The notes: generated from the sequence alone by a model not told the origin. A stretch of DNA of 64,000 bases from Streptomyces griseocarneus (GCF_014655595.1 NZ_BNBL01000014.1:1-64000); one strand, 5' to 3'; shown: positions 1 to 8,278, counted from the stretch's first letter. Program-made: numbers and translations.

Positions 1-60
1 CCTTTCAGCGCCGATGGTACTGCAGGGGGGACCCTGTGGGAGAGTAGGACGCCGCCGAAC
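1..60 (+). rRNA. rrf: 5S ribosomal RNA, 3' end only
   Basis: The first bases match the conserved 3' half of actinobacterial 5S rRNA: a GCCGATGGTACTGC block, then a GTGGGAGAGTAGGACGCCGC block. The 5' part lies before the window, so an rRNA operon reads into it from the left. A strong terminator follows at once. The exact 3' end is uncertain by a few bases. Confidence 0.93.
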
Positions 61-72
61 TTTTTTTGAAAG

Positions 73-111
73 AAAGCCCTGGCAGGGAACCCAGTTCCCC
101 GCCAGGGCTTT
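73..111 (+). terminator. Intrinsic terminator of the rRNA operon
   Basis: A near-perfect 18-bp stem (arms 73-90 and 94-111, one mismatch) closes on a 3-base loop about a dozen bases after the 5S end. A T-rich run sits before the hairpin and a short T-containing stretch after it, as expected for an rRNA operon terminator. Confidence 0.88.
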
Positions 112-215
112 CTTGCGTTTCCGGCCCGCTTCCCTCCCCCTCCGCACGGTCCCAACTCGCCGGGGGGTAAAGTCATGGGACATCGTTGGTACATATCCCC
201 ACAGGAGGCCCCCGG

Positions 216-806
216 GTGGAGGTCCAGGAGACGCGCGTCCAGACCGACCGCGTCCTCACCATCCCGAACATCCTCAGCATGGCGCGCCTGGTCGGCGTAC
301 CCCTCTTCCTGTGGCTGATTCTTCAGAAGCACGACGGATGGGCGCTGGTCGTACTGGCTCTCAGCGGCGTCAGCGACTACCTCGACGGCAAGCTCGCCCG
401 GCGCTGGAACCAGATCAGCAACCTCGGCCGGCTGCTCGACCCGGCCGCCGACCGGCTCTACGTCCTCTCCACCCTCTTCGGCCTGACGTGGCGTGAGATC
501 CTTCCGCTCTGGCTGACGGTCGCGCTGCTCGCCCGGGAGGCGATGCTGCTGGTCATGGTGTGGATCCTGAGGCGCCACGGCTATCCGCCGCCGCAGGTGA
601 ACTTCCTCGGGAAGGCCGCGACCTTCAACCTCATGTACGCCTTCCCGTTGCTGCTTCTCAGTGACGGAGAGGGCTGGTTGTCCTCACTCGCCGCGATTTT
701 CGGATGGGCGTTCGCCGGATGGGGTACAACCCTCTATTGGTGGGCAGGGATCCTCTATGTGGTTCAGGTCCGCCGGCTGGTCAAGGCGGATGCCACGGCT
801 GACTGA
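216..806 (+). CDS. CDP-alcohol phosphatidyltransferase family membrane protein (PgsA-like)
   Basis: Transfers the phosphatidyl group of CDP-diacylglycerol to an alcohol phosphate in the membrane. The family signature DG-x2-AR-x8-G-x3-D-x3-D is intact at DGKLARRWNQISNLGRLLDP. Several hydrophobic segments follow, and the 196-residue length is normal. I chose GTG 216 because AGGAGG sits 7 nt upstream (203-208); a TTG at 186 has no such site. The position at the head of a cluster with manC-like, DUF881 and FHA genes matches Rv1822 (pgsA2) in my memory of M. tuberculosis. Whether the acceptor is glycerol-3-phosphate, inositol phosphate or another head group cannot be read from sequence. Confidence 0.9.
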   Translation: MEVQETRVQTDRVLTIPNILSMARLVGVPLFLWLILQKHDGWALVVLALSGVSDYLDGKLARRWNQISNLGRLLDPAADRLYVLSTLFGLTWREILPLWLTVALLAREAMLLVMVWILRRHGYPPPQVNFLGKAATFNLMYAFPLLLLSDGEGWLSSLAAIFGWAFAGWGTTLYWWAGILYVVQVRRLVKADATAD

Positions 807-816
807 TCGCGCCGTA

Positions 817-835
817 GCCCCGAGCGTTCCGGGGC
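817..835 (+). terminator. Small hairpin between the phosphatidyltransferase and manC-like genes
   Basis: GCCCCG (817-822) pairs with CGGGGC (830-835) around a 7-base loop. It has no U-tract. It could be a weak terminator or an RNA-stabilising hairpin. Confidence 0.4.
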
Positions 836-899
836 CTGACTGAAGTCGCGGGCGTGAAAGTCGGCAAGACCGTCGTCTCCCAAGGAGGACGCTTCCGAC

Positions 900-3395
900 A
901 TGAAGGCCGTCGTGATGGCCGGTGGCGAAGGAACCCGGCTTCGCCCCATGACCTCGAGCATGCCCAAACCGCTCCTGCCGGTGGCCAACCGGCCGATCAT
1001 GGAGCACGTACTACGGCTGCTCAAGCGGCACGGGCTCACCGAGACCGTGGTGACCGTGCAGTTCCTCGCCTCCCTCGTGAAGAACTACTTCGGTGACGGC
1101 GAGGAACTCGGCATGGAGCTCTCCTACGCCAACGAGGAAAAGCCACTCGGCACCGCGGGCAGCGTCAAGAACGCGGAAGAGGCGCTCAAGGACGACGCCT
1201 TCCTGGTCATCTCCGGTGATGCCCTCACCGATTTCGATCTGACCGATCTGATCCGGTTCCACAAGGAAAAGGGCGCCCTCGTCACGGTCTGCCTCACCCG
1301 GGTGCCCAATCCGCTGGAATTCGGCATCACCATCGTCGACGACGAGGGCAAGGTCGAGCGCTTCCTGGAGAAGCCCACCTGGGGCCAGGTCTTCTCGGAC
1401 ACCGTGAACACGGGCATCTACGTGATGGAGCCGGAGGTCTTCGACTACGTCCGGCCCGACGTCCCCGTCGACTGGTCGGGAGATGTCTTCCCGCAGCTGA
1501 TGAAGGAGGGCAAGCGCGTCTTCGGCTACATCGCCGAGGGCTACTGGGAGGACGTCGGCACCCACGAGAGCTACGTCAAGGCCCAGGCCGATGTGCTCGA
1601 GGGCAAGGTGGACGTCGATCTCGACGGCTTCGAGATCTCCCCGGGAGTCTGGGTCGCCGAGGGAGCCGAGGTGCACCCCGACGCCACCCTGCGCGGGCCG
1701 CTCTACATCGGTGACTACGCCAAGGTCGAGGCCGGCGCCGAGATCCGTGAGCACACCGTCGTCGGGTCCAACGTCGTCGTCAAGACCGGCGCCTTTCTGC
1801 ACAGGGCCGTGGTCCACGACAACGTCTACGTCGGCCAGCAGAGCAATCTGCGCGGCTGTGTCGTCGGCAAGAACACCGACATCATGCGTGCCGCCCGGAT
1901 CGAGGACGGGGCCGTCATCGGGGACGAGTGCCTCATCGGCGAGGAATCGATTATCCAGGGGAACGTCCGCGTCTACCCGTTCAAGACGATCGAGGCGGGC
2001 GCCTTCGTCAACACCTCCGTCATCTGGGAGTCCCGGGGCCAGGCGCACCTCTTCGGTACCCGGGGCGTCTCCGGCATCCTCAATGTGGAGATCACCCCCG
2101 AGCTCGCGGTGCGGCTCGCCGGCGCGTATGCCACCACGCTCAAGAAGGGGGCGACGGTCACCACGGCGCGTGATCACTCCCGTGGTGCGCGGGCGCTCAA
2201 GCGCGCGGTGATCTCCGCCCTGCAGGCGAGTGCGATCGACGTCCGGGACCTGGAGAACGTACCGCTGCCGGTGGCCCGGCAGCAGACGGCGCGGGGCAGC
2301 GCCGGCGGGATCATGATCCGCACCTCGCCGGGCGTGCCGGACTCGGTGGACATCATGTTCCTCGACGAGCGCGGTGCCGACCTCTCCCAGGCAGGGCAGC
2401 GCAAGCTCGACCGGGTCTACGCACGCCAGGAGTACCGGCGGGCCTTCCCCGGGGAGATCGGCGACCTGTCCTTCCCCTCCAGCGTCTACGACTCGTACAC
2501 GGGCTCGCTGCTGCGGTCCGTGGACACCACCGGAGTCGCGGAGTCCGGGCTCAAGGTCGTCGTGGACGCCTCGAACGGCAGCGCCGGGCTCGTTCTGCCC
2601 AGCCTCCTCGGACGGCTGGGGGTGGACGCGCTCACCATCAATCCCGGGCTCGACGAGGCACGCCCGACCGAGACCGCCGACACGCGTCGTTCGGGTCTGG
2701 TGCGGCTCGGGGAGATCGTGGCGTCGGCGCGGGCGGCGTTCGGTGTGCGGTTCGACCCGGTGGGGGAGCGGATCTCGCTGGTCGACGAGCGCGGGCGCAT
2801 CGTGGAGGACGACCGGGCCCTGCTGGTGCTGCTGGACCTGGTCGCGGCCGAGCGGCGCAGCGGGCGGGTGGCGCTGCCGGTGACGACGACCCGCATCGCC
2901 GAGCAGGTCGCGGCGTACCACGGCACGCAGGTGGAGTGGACGACGACGTCGCCGGACGACCTGACGCGCGTGGGCCGGCAGGAGTCGACGATCTTCGGCG
3001 GCGACGGCCGCGGCGGGTTCATCGTCCCGGAGTCCAGCAGCGTCTTCGACGGCACGGCCGCGTTCGTACGCCTCATCGGGCTGGTGGCGCGTACGCAGCT
3101 CACGCTCAGCCAGATAGACGCCCGGATCCCCAGGGCTCATGTCCTGCGCCGTGACCTGGCGACCCCTTGGGCGGTGAAGGGCCTCGTCATGCGGCATGTG
3201 GTGGAGGCGGCCGGGGATCGTTCGGTGGATACGACGGATGGTGTGCGCGTGGTGGAGGCCGACGGGCGATGGGTGATGGTGCTGCCCGATCCCTCCGAGG
3301 CCGTGACGCACCTGTGGGCGGAAGGGCCTGACGACGCCTCCGCCCAGGCGCTGCTGGACGAGTGGTCGGCGGTCGTGGACGGCGCCGGGCGCTGA
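900..3395 (+). CDS. Mannose-1-phosphate guanylyltransferase fused to a phosphomannomutase-like domain
   Basis: The N-terminal nucleotidyltransferase domain (about 1-235) has the GGEGTRLRPMT loop and a PKP signature, so it should make GDP-mannose or a similar sugar nucleotide. Left-handed beta-helix hexapeptide repeats span about 250-375. The C-terminal part (about 385-831) has the phosphohexomutase fold but looks catalytically damaged. Ser476 is kept, yet the canonical TASHNP reads RTSPGV, the DGDGDR metal loop reads DPVGER (619-624), and the GEXSGH sugar loop reads GGDGRGGF. ATG 900 has AAGGAGG at 882-888. The gene probably feeds mannosylated lipids or cell wall; the mutase domain may be structural or regulatory. 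Confidence 0.88.
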   Translation: MKAVVMAGGEGTRLRPMTSSMPKPLLPVANRPIMEHVLRLLKRHGLTETVVTVQFLASLVKNYFGDGEELGMELSYANEEKPLGTAGSVKNAEEALKDDAFLVISGDALTDFDLTDLIRFHKEKGALVTVCLTRVPNPLEFGITIVDDEGKVERFLEKPTWGQVFSDTVNTGIYVMEPEVFDYVRPDVPVDWSGDVFPQLMKEGKRVFGYIAEGYWEDVGTHESYVKAQADVLEGKVDVDLDGFEISPGVWVAEGAEVHPDATLRGPLYIGDYAKVEAGAEIREHTVVGSNVVVKTGAFLHRAVVHDNVYVGQQSNLRGCVVGKNTDIMRAARIEDGAVIGDECLIGEESIIQGNVRVYPFKTIEAGAFVNTSVIWESRGQAHLFGTRGVSGILNVEITPELAVRLAGAYATTLKKGATVTTARDHSRGARALKRAVISALQASAIDVRDLENVPLPVARQQTARGSAGGIMIRTSPGVPDSVDIMFLDERGADLSQAGQRKLDRVYARQEYRRAFPGEIGDLSFPSSVYDSYTGSLLRSVDTTGVAESGLKVVVDASNGSAGLVLPSLLGRLGVDALTINPGLDEARPTETADTRRSGLVRLGEIVASARAAFGVRFDPVGERISLVDERGRIVEDDRALLVLLDLVAAERRSGRVALPVTTTRIAEQVAAYHGTQVEWTTTSPDDLTRVGRQESTIFGGDGRGGFIVPESSSVFDGTAAFVRLIGLVARTQLTLSQIDARIPRAHVLRRDLATPWAVKGLVMRHVVEAAGDRSVDTTDGVRVVEADGRWVMVLPDPSEAVTHLWAEGPDDASAQALLDEWSAVVDGAGR

Positions 3396-3403
3396 CGGCG
3401 GGA

Positions 3404-3490
3404 GGGGGCGTCGTCTCCCGGGTTCCCGGAGTGTCCCGGATCTGTCCCGGATCCGGCACGCCGGTGGGGCCATTGGGAGACGACGCCCCC
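3404..3490. repeat. 16-bp perfect inverted repeat enclosing short direct repeats
   Basis: The arm at 3404-3419 is perfectly complementary to the arm at 3475-3490. The 55-bp interior carries three copies of TCCCGGA. The element fills the gap between the manC-like gene and the DUF881 cluster. It could be a long hairpin terminator or attenuator, or a protein-binding site next to the downstream promoter. Confidence 0.75.
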
Positions 3491-3510
3491 GACGTGCGAC
3501 GATGTGCGGC

Positions 3511-4392
3511 ATGTCGCAGCAGCCCCCCGTTCGGAGCACCTCCTCACCGCCGCCGCGCCCCGATGCGTCGATGTCGCTGCTGACGAATGTGATGCATCAC
3601 AGCCTCGACGAGGGGTACGCGGAGGCGGCGGCCAGACGTGCCGAGGGAGGCACGGGACTTCCCGGCACGCTGCGGGCGAAGTTGGGTCTGGCCGGCGCCC
3701 TGTTGCTCGCCGCCGTGGTGGTGACGCTGGGGGCGGCGCAGGCGCAGATATCGGCACCGACGCTGGCCAAGGAGCGCGAGCAGCTGATCCAGCGGATCGA
3801 GAAGGAGACGTCGGCCGCCGACACGCTGCAGAGGAACGTCGACTCCCTGCGTTCGGCGGTGGGCAGCAAGCAGCGTGACGTGCTGCAGAAACACGGTGGG
3901 GACAAGGCCGAGTTGGTGTCCCTGCTGGCCGGCGCCACTCCGGTGCACGGGCCGGGGGTCAAAGTGGTCGTCGACGATGCCAAACAGGCCAAATCCGGCG
4001 GTGGCGGTCCCCGGGAGAGTGCTGGGTTCTCCGACACCGGACGGGTGCGCGACCGTGACATGCAGCGCATCGTCAACGGCCTGTGGCAGTCCGGTGCCGA
4101 GGCGATCGCGGTCAACGGGCAGCGCCTGACCTCACTGTCGGCGATCAGGGCCGCGGGGGACGCCATACTGGTCGACAACAAACCGCTGGTGCCGCCGTAC
4201 ACGGTGCTGGCGGTCGGGAACGGGCAGCGGCTGAGCACCGCTTTCCAGGACAGTGCCGACGGGCAGTATCTGCATGTTCTGCAGCAGAACTACGGGGTTC
4301 GCGCCAGCATTTCCGCTCAGGACGAGGTCCGGCTGCCGGCCGCGCCGAGTCTGATCGTACGAATCGCAAAGCCAGGGAAGGGCACATCGTGA
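3511..4392 (+). CDS. DUF881 family single-pass membrane protein
   Basis: After a cytoplasmic N-terminus of about 50 residues there is one membrane helix (LAGALLLAAVVVTLG), then a charged coiled-coil-like stretch and the DUF881 domain to the C-terminus. The domain function is unknown. Members sit with sbp and the GarA-like gene in actinobacteria, which suggests a role near the cell envelope or division machinery. ATG 3511 is preferred. ATG 3502, three codons upstream, is also possible, as neither has a clear ribosome site and a leaderless message is likely. The stop overlaps the start of the next gene by 4 bp, so translation is probably coupled. Confidence 0.85.
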   Translation: MSQQPPVRSTSSPPPRPDASMSLLTNVMHHSLDEGYAEAAARRAEGGTGLPGTLRAKLGLAGALLLAAVVVTLGAAQAQISAPTLAKEREQLIQRIEKETSAADTLQRNVDSLRSAVGSKQRDVLQKHGGDKAELVSLLAGATPVHGPGVKVVVDDAKQAKSGGGGPRESAGFSDTGRVRDRDMQRIVNGLWQSGAEAIAVNGQRLTSLSAIRAAGDAILVDNKPLVPPYTVLAVGNGQRLSTAFQDSADGQYLHVLQQNYGVRASISAQDEVRLPAAPSLIVRIAKPGKGTS

Positions 4393-4721
4393 TCGCCGTA
4401 TTGGGCCTCATCGTGGGAGTCGTGGTCGGACTGGTCGTCCGCCCCGTGGTGCCGACGGCGGTCGAGCCCTACCTGCCCATCGCCGTCGTGGCGGCGCTGG
4501 ACGCGGTGTTCGGCGGCCTGCGGGCGATGCTGGACGGGATCTTCGACGACAAGGTCTTCGTGGTGTCGTTCCTGTCCAATGTGGTGGTGGCTGCCCTGAT
4601 CGTGTTCCTGGGCGACAAGCTGGGCGTCGGCGCGCAGCTGTCCACCGGCGTGGTGGTCGTCCTGGGCATCCGCATCTTCTCCAACGCGGCCGCCATCCGG
4701 CGGCACATCTTCCGGGCGTGA
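4389..4721 (+). CDS. sbp: Small basic membrane protein (sbp, DUF1290)
   Basis: A 110-residue protein with about three hydrophobic helices, beginning IAVLGLIVGVVVGLVVRP and ending with a basic tail (IRRHIFRA). This matches the DUF1290/small basic protein family found next to ftsZ in Bacillus and between two DUF881 genes in actinobacteria. The GTG start overlaps the preceding stop (GTGA), and the next gene begins 6 nt after its stop, so the three genes form one operon. Its molecular role is unknown. Confidence 0.88.
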   Translation: MIAVLGLIVGVVVGLVVRPVVPTAVEPYLPIAVVAALDAVFGGLRAMLDGIFDDKVFVVSFLSNVVVAALIVFLGDKLGVGAQLSTGVVVVLGIRIFSNAAAIRRHIFRA

Positions 4722-4727
4722 GAACGA

Positions 4728-5777
4728 ATGAGCACTGACGACACCCCGGAGAAGTCCGGAGCGCAGGGCCGGCCCGAGGGGCCGGAAGGGGCTGAGAAGT
4801 CCCCGATGTCCGAGAACGGCGGGAAGCCGGAGGAGCCGGCCGGCCGCGAGGGATCCGGGCCGCAGCCGCGTCCGGAGCCCGGGGCGAAGCCGGAGCCCGA
4901 GCAGGAACCCGAACCGGAACCGGAGCCCGAACCGGAATCCCAAGCGGAGCCCGGACCGGAGCCCGGACCGGAGCCCGAACCGGAGCCGGAGCCGGTGGCC
5001 GGCCCGGGCCTCGAGCCCGTCGAGCCGTCCACGGGGGAGGCCGGGGCGGAGCCGCCGTTGACGGGACGTCAACGGCTGGTGAACGGGCTGTGGCCGCCGA
5101 GGCTGACGCGGGCCCAGCTGACCGTCGCGGTGCTGCTGTGCGTGCTCGGTCTCGGCCTGGCCATCCAGGTCCGGTCCACCAGCGACAACAGCGCGCTGCG
5201 CGGTGCCCGGCAGGAGGACCTCGTACGGATCCTGGACGAGCTGGACAACCGCACCAAGCGGCTCGAGGACGAGAAGCGCCGGCTGGAGAACCAGAAGACG
5301 CAGTTGGAGAGCAGCTCCAACCAGGCGGCCGAGGCCCGCAAGCAGACCGCGCAGAAGGAGGACCAGCTCGGTGTCCTCGCGGGTACGGTGGCGGCCCAGG
5401 GGCCCGGCATCGAGCTCACGGTGAGCGACAGCAAGGGGGCCGTCGAGGCCGACAAGCTGCTGGACACCATCCAGGAGCTGCGGGCCGCGGGCGCGGAGGC
5501 GATCCAGATCAACGACGTCCGCGTCGTCGCCGACACGTACTTCTCGGGCTCCGCGGGAAAGGTGGAGATCGATGGCAAGAAGGTGTCACAGCCCTATAAG
5601 TTCAAGGTCATCGGCAAGCCGCAAGACCTGGAGCCCGCGCTGAACATCCCCGGCGGTGTCGTGCAGACTCTGGAGAAGGAGCAGGCCGGGGTCACTGTCT
5701 CCCGGTCTGAGAAGATCATTGTGGATGCCTTGCGCCCGGCGAAGCGGCCTGACTACGCTCGGTCGTCATCGCAGTGA
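4728..5777 (+). CDS. DUF881 family protein with a Pro-Glu-rich N-terminal tail
   Basis: The first 115 or so residues are disordered and dominated by PE/PEPE dipeptide repeats, encoded by a degenerate tandem repeat around 4870-5000. One membrane helix (LTVAVLLCVLGLGLAIQV) follows. A strong coiled coil comes next (LDELDNRTKRLEDEKRRLE and onward), then the DUF881 domain. The protein is a paralogue of the gene two places upstream, with sbp between them, the arrangement I recall for Rv1823-Rv1825. The acidic tail is cytoplasmic by topology. No catalytic motif is visible. Confidence 0.86.
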   Translation: MSTDDTPEKSGAQGRPEGPEGAEKSPMSENGGKPEEPAGREGSGPQPRPEPGAKPEPEQEPEPEPEPEPESQAEPGPEPGPEPEPEPEPVAGPGLEPVEPSTGEAGAEPPLTGRQRLVNGLWPPRLTRAQLTVAVLLCVLGLGLAIQVRSTSDNSALRGARQEDLVRILDELDNRTKRLEDEKRRLENQKTQLESSSNQAAEARKQTAQKEDQLGVLAGTVAAQGPGIELTVSDSKGAVEADKLLDTIQELRAAGAEAIQINDVRVVADTYFSGSAGKVEIDGKKVSQPYKFKVIGKPQDLEPALNIPGGVVQTLEKEQAGVTVSRSEKIIVDALRPAKRPDYARSSSQ

Positions 5778-5967
5778 GACGGGCGCGCAGGCGGGGCCCA
5801 TGGGGAGGGCGGGAGGTTGCGGGGGGTCGGCGCACCAAGTTCGGGGCGCGTGATGGAAACTGTCTGTTGACCTCGGACGTTGTAGAGATGTCCAGGTCGG
5901 ATGGTGTGTGCAGCAAGGGTTTGTCCTGCCCCACGGGCGGGTCTGTAGCGGTCAAGGGGAATCGCCC

Positions 5968-6756
5968 GTGAAGTTGTTTGCGAAGTTGTTCGGCAAGAGC
6001 GCACGCCAGGACGGCGGCAGCGCCCGGCACCGGGCGTCCCGCCCGGGGGACGGCGGCGAGGGGGCCCAGGAAGGCCGTCCGCTGTTCCGGGACCAGGTGG
6101 ACGCGCACGGCGCACCGGGTGGCGACATTCCGGGCGGTCAGGGCGCGTCCTCTGTTGACCCTGCCCAGGCGGGGCGCATAGGTTTCGGGGCACCAGCGAC
6201 CTCAAGTGCGGGTGGAGGGTTTGCCTTGCCGGTATGTACGAGGTGTGGCCACCGGAACGGCGAGGCCAGCCGGTTCTGTTCCAACTGCGGTGCGCCGCTG
6301 CGGCCGGGTGCCGTGGCCGAGCGCGCGTCGGAGACGACCTCGACCATCTCCATCTCCGGTCTCGAGGCGTACGACTCCGAGACCACCGGCCAGACGCAGA
6401 TCCCGGCGCTCTCGCCCGAGGCGCAGGCCGCCGTGGACGCGCTGCCGCTGGGCTCCGCGCTGCTGGTGGTGCGCCGGGGGCCGAACTCCGGCAGCCGTTT
6501 CCTCCTGGACGCCGATGTCACCACCGCGGGCCGTCACCCGCAGAGCGACATCTTCCTCGACGACGTCACCGTCTCGCGCCGGCACGTGGAGTTCCGCCGG
6601 GAGCAGGACGGCTCGTTCACCGTCACCGACGTCGGCAGCCTCAACGGCACCTACGTCAACCGTGAGCAGATCGACTCGGTCGCGCTGTCCAACGGCGACG
6701 AGGTGCAGATCGGCAAGTACCGTCTGGTCTTCTTCGGCGGCCAGCGGGGCATCTGA
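5968..6756 (+). CDS. FHA-domain protein with zinc ribbon (GarA-like)
   Basis: The C-terminal FHA domain (about 160-262) keeps the phosphothreonine-binding core, with GRHPQSD, SRRH and LNGTYVN. Upstream lies a zinc ribbon with CxxC pairs at C90/C93 and C104/C107, and two ETT motifs (122-124 and 138-140). In mycobacterial GarA an ETT motif is phosphorylated by PknB/PknG and switches control of 2-oxoglutarate and glutamate enzymes. GTG 5968 is chosen with AGGGGA upstream; it begins MKLFAKLFGK, whereas an in-frame codon at 5908 has no ribosome site. At 262 residues it is longer than mycobacterial GarA because of the N-terminal half. Placement before ftsR supports the assignment. Confidence 0.87.
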   Translation: MKLFAKLFGKSARQDGGSARHRASRPGDGGEGAQEGRPLFRDQVDAHGAPGGDIPGGQGASSVDPAQAGRIGFGAPATSSAGGGFALPVCTRCGHRNGEASRFCSNCGAPLRPGAVAERASETTSTISISGLEAYDSETTGQTQIPALSPEAQAAVDALPLGSALLVVRRGPNSGSRFLLDADVTTAGRHPQSDIFLDDVTVSRRHVEFRREQDGSFTVTDVGSLNGTYVNREQIDSVALSNGDEVQIGKYRLVFFGGQRGI

Positions 6757-6799
6757 CCCTCTCCCGGACTCCGTCCGGGGGGTACCCCAGGGAAGGGCC

Positions 6800-7579
6800 A
6801 TGCTTCGAACACCGTCGGGCGGCACCGGTTCCTCCGGTGCCGTCGGCGCGGAAGGCCGGCTGATGAGCATCGGCACGGTGCTCAACGTGCTGCGCGAGGA
6901 GTTCCCCGAGGTCACCATCTCCAAGATTCGTTTCCTGGAGTCGGAGGGCCTGGTCGAGCCCCGGCGCACCCCGTCCGGCTACCGCAAGTTCAGCGCGGAG
7001 GACGTGGAGCGGCTCGGGTACGTGCTGCGGGTGCAGCGCGACCACTACCTCCCGCTCAAGGTCATCCGGGAGCAGCTGGACGCCCTGGCCCGGGGCGAGC
7101 GCGTGCAGCTGCCGGCTCCCGCCCAGCCGCGGGACGCCCTGGACCTCGTGGAGGGCCTGGAGGGCCCCGCGGCGCCCGACGGGAGTCCCACCGGTCCCGA
7201 GGGCCCCACGGTCACCCGTATCGGCCGTGCGGAGCTGCTGGCCACCGTGGGGGCCACCGAGGAGGAGCTGGCGGAGTGGGAGTCGTACGGCCTGGTCGTC
7301 CCTCATCCGGACGGCGGGTTCGACGCCGATTCCCAGGCGACCGCCCGGATCGTCGCGGACCTGGGGCGCTACGGCCTGGAACCCCGGCATCTGCGTGCCG
7401 TCAAGGCGGCCGCCGACCGTGAGGCCGGCCTGATCGAACAGGTGATCGCGCCGCTGCGCAGGCACCGCAATCCGCAGACCAGGGCTCACGCCGAGGCCAC
7501 CGCCCGGGAGCTGGCCGCCCTCTCCGTTCGACTGCACGCCGCCCTGGTGCGCGGTGCCCTGCACCTGCGGGGACAGTGA
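6800..7579 (+). CDS. ftsR: MerR-family transcriptional regulator, FtsR-like
   Basis: A MerR winged helix at about 22-95 contains MSIGTVLNVLREEFPEVTIS and LRVQRDHYLPLKVIREQL, followed by a second helical region. The length of 259 residues and the position between garA-like and the bifunctional nuclease match Rv1828, whose Corynebacterium homologue FtsR activates ftsZ. Unlike metal or drug MerR proteins it has no conserved C-terminal ligand cysteines. ATG 6800 follows GGGAAGGG. It sits only 43 bp after the FHA gene, so the two may be cotranscribed. Confidence 0.85.
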   Translation: MLRTPSGGTGSSGAVGAEGRLMSIGTVLNVLREEFPEVTISKIRFLESEGLVEPRRTPSGYRKFSAEDVERLGYVLRVQRDHYLPLKVIREQLDALARGERVQLPAPAQPRDALDLVEGLEGPAAPDGSPTGPEGPTVTRIGRAELLATVGATEEELAEWESYGLVVPHPDGGFDADSQATARIVADLGRYGLEPRHLRAVKAAADREAGLIEQVIAPLRRHRNPQTRAHAEATARELAALSVRLHAALVRGALHLRGQ

Positions 7580-7631
7580 CCGCGGGCGGCCCGACTACCC
7601 AAACCTGCCGGGCACGGCCTAGGGTTGCTGT

Positions 7632-8105
7632 GTGAACGAGCTCGATGTCGTGGGCGTCCGGGTGGAAATGCCCTCCAACCAGCCGATCGTGCTCCTGCGG
7701 GAAGTGGGAGGCGACCGTTACCTCCCGATCTGGATCGGACCGGGGGAGGCGACGGCGATCGCCTTCGCCCAGCAGGGCATGGCGCCTGCCCGCCCGCTGA
7801 CCCACGACCTGTTCAAGGACGTGCTGGAGGCGGTCGGACAGCAGCTCGCCGAGGTCCGGATCACGGATCTGCGCGAAGGCGTGTTCTACGCGGAGCTCGT
7901 CTTCGCCAGCGGTGTGGAGGTCAGCGCGAGGCCCTCCGACGCCATAGCGCTGGCGCTGCGCACCGGCACGCCGATCTACGGCAGCGACGGGGTGCTGGAC
8001 GACGCGGGGATCGCCATCCCGGACGAGCAGGAGGACGAGGTGGAGAAGTTCCGCGAGTTCCTCGACCAGATCTCGCCGGAGGACTTCGGCAGCGGCAATC
8101 AGTGA
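7632..8105 (+). CDS. Bifunctional nuclease family protein (DUF151)
   Basis: The whole 157-residue protein is a DUF151/BFN domain with the typical core YLPIWIGPGEATAIA and the SARPSDAIALALR signature. Family members have been linked to nuclease activity in plants, but the bacterial substrate is unclear. The GTG start is preceded by TAGGGT (7620-7625), placing a likely transcription start at or next to the start codon with no ribosome site, so the message is probably leaderless. Flanking MerR genes match the Rv1828-Rv1830 order. Confidence 0.87.
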   Translation: MNELDVVGVRVEMPSNQPIVLLREVGGDRYLPIWIGPGEATAIAFAQQGMAPARPLTHDLFKDVLEAVGQQLAEVRITDLREGVFYAELVFASGVEVSARPSDAIALALRTGTPIYGSDGVLDDAGIAIPDEQEDEVEKFREFLDQISPEDFGSGNQ

Positions 8106-8214
8106 GACCCCGGGCGGTCCCTGCAGATCGTCTCTCGACCGGGGTGGCTCCGGGCGATACGCGCCCATTCGAGTAGCTTTTCCCGCTATGCGGACACGTA
8201 AAACCACTCTCAGG

Positions 8215-8240
8215 GTGATTATCACTCGGCGTGCCGAGTG
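8215..8240. promoter_or_regulatory. Two overlapping palindromes, probable operator
   Basis: GTGATTATCAC (8215-8225) and CACTCGGCGTGCCGAGTG (8223-8240) are perfect inverted repeats that share three bases. They end 9 bp before the -35 box of the promoter at 8250. They probably bind a dimeric regulator, possibly the MerR protein encoded downstream. Confidence 0.6.
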
Positions 8241-8249
8241 TGGCGATCG

Positions 8250-8278
8250 TTGACGCACCCCGAGCGACTGCCTACCGT
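8250..8278 (+). promoter_or_regulatory. HrdB-type promoter for the MerR gene
   Basis: TTGACG (8250-8255) and TACCGT (8273-8278) are separated by exactly 17 bp. The predicted transcription start near 8285 lies downstream of an in-frame codon at 8231, which therefore cannot be the start of the MerR gene. Confidence 0.75.

Noticed and set aside
1011..3539. 842-codon open frame on the minus strand opposite the manC-like gene
   Set aside because: It is a shadow of the high-GC codon bias of the real gene. Its translation is rich in Arg, His, Asp and Gly, with no fold and no ribosome site.
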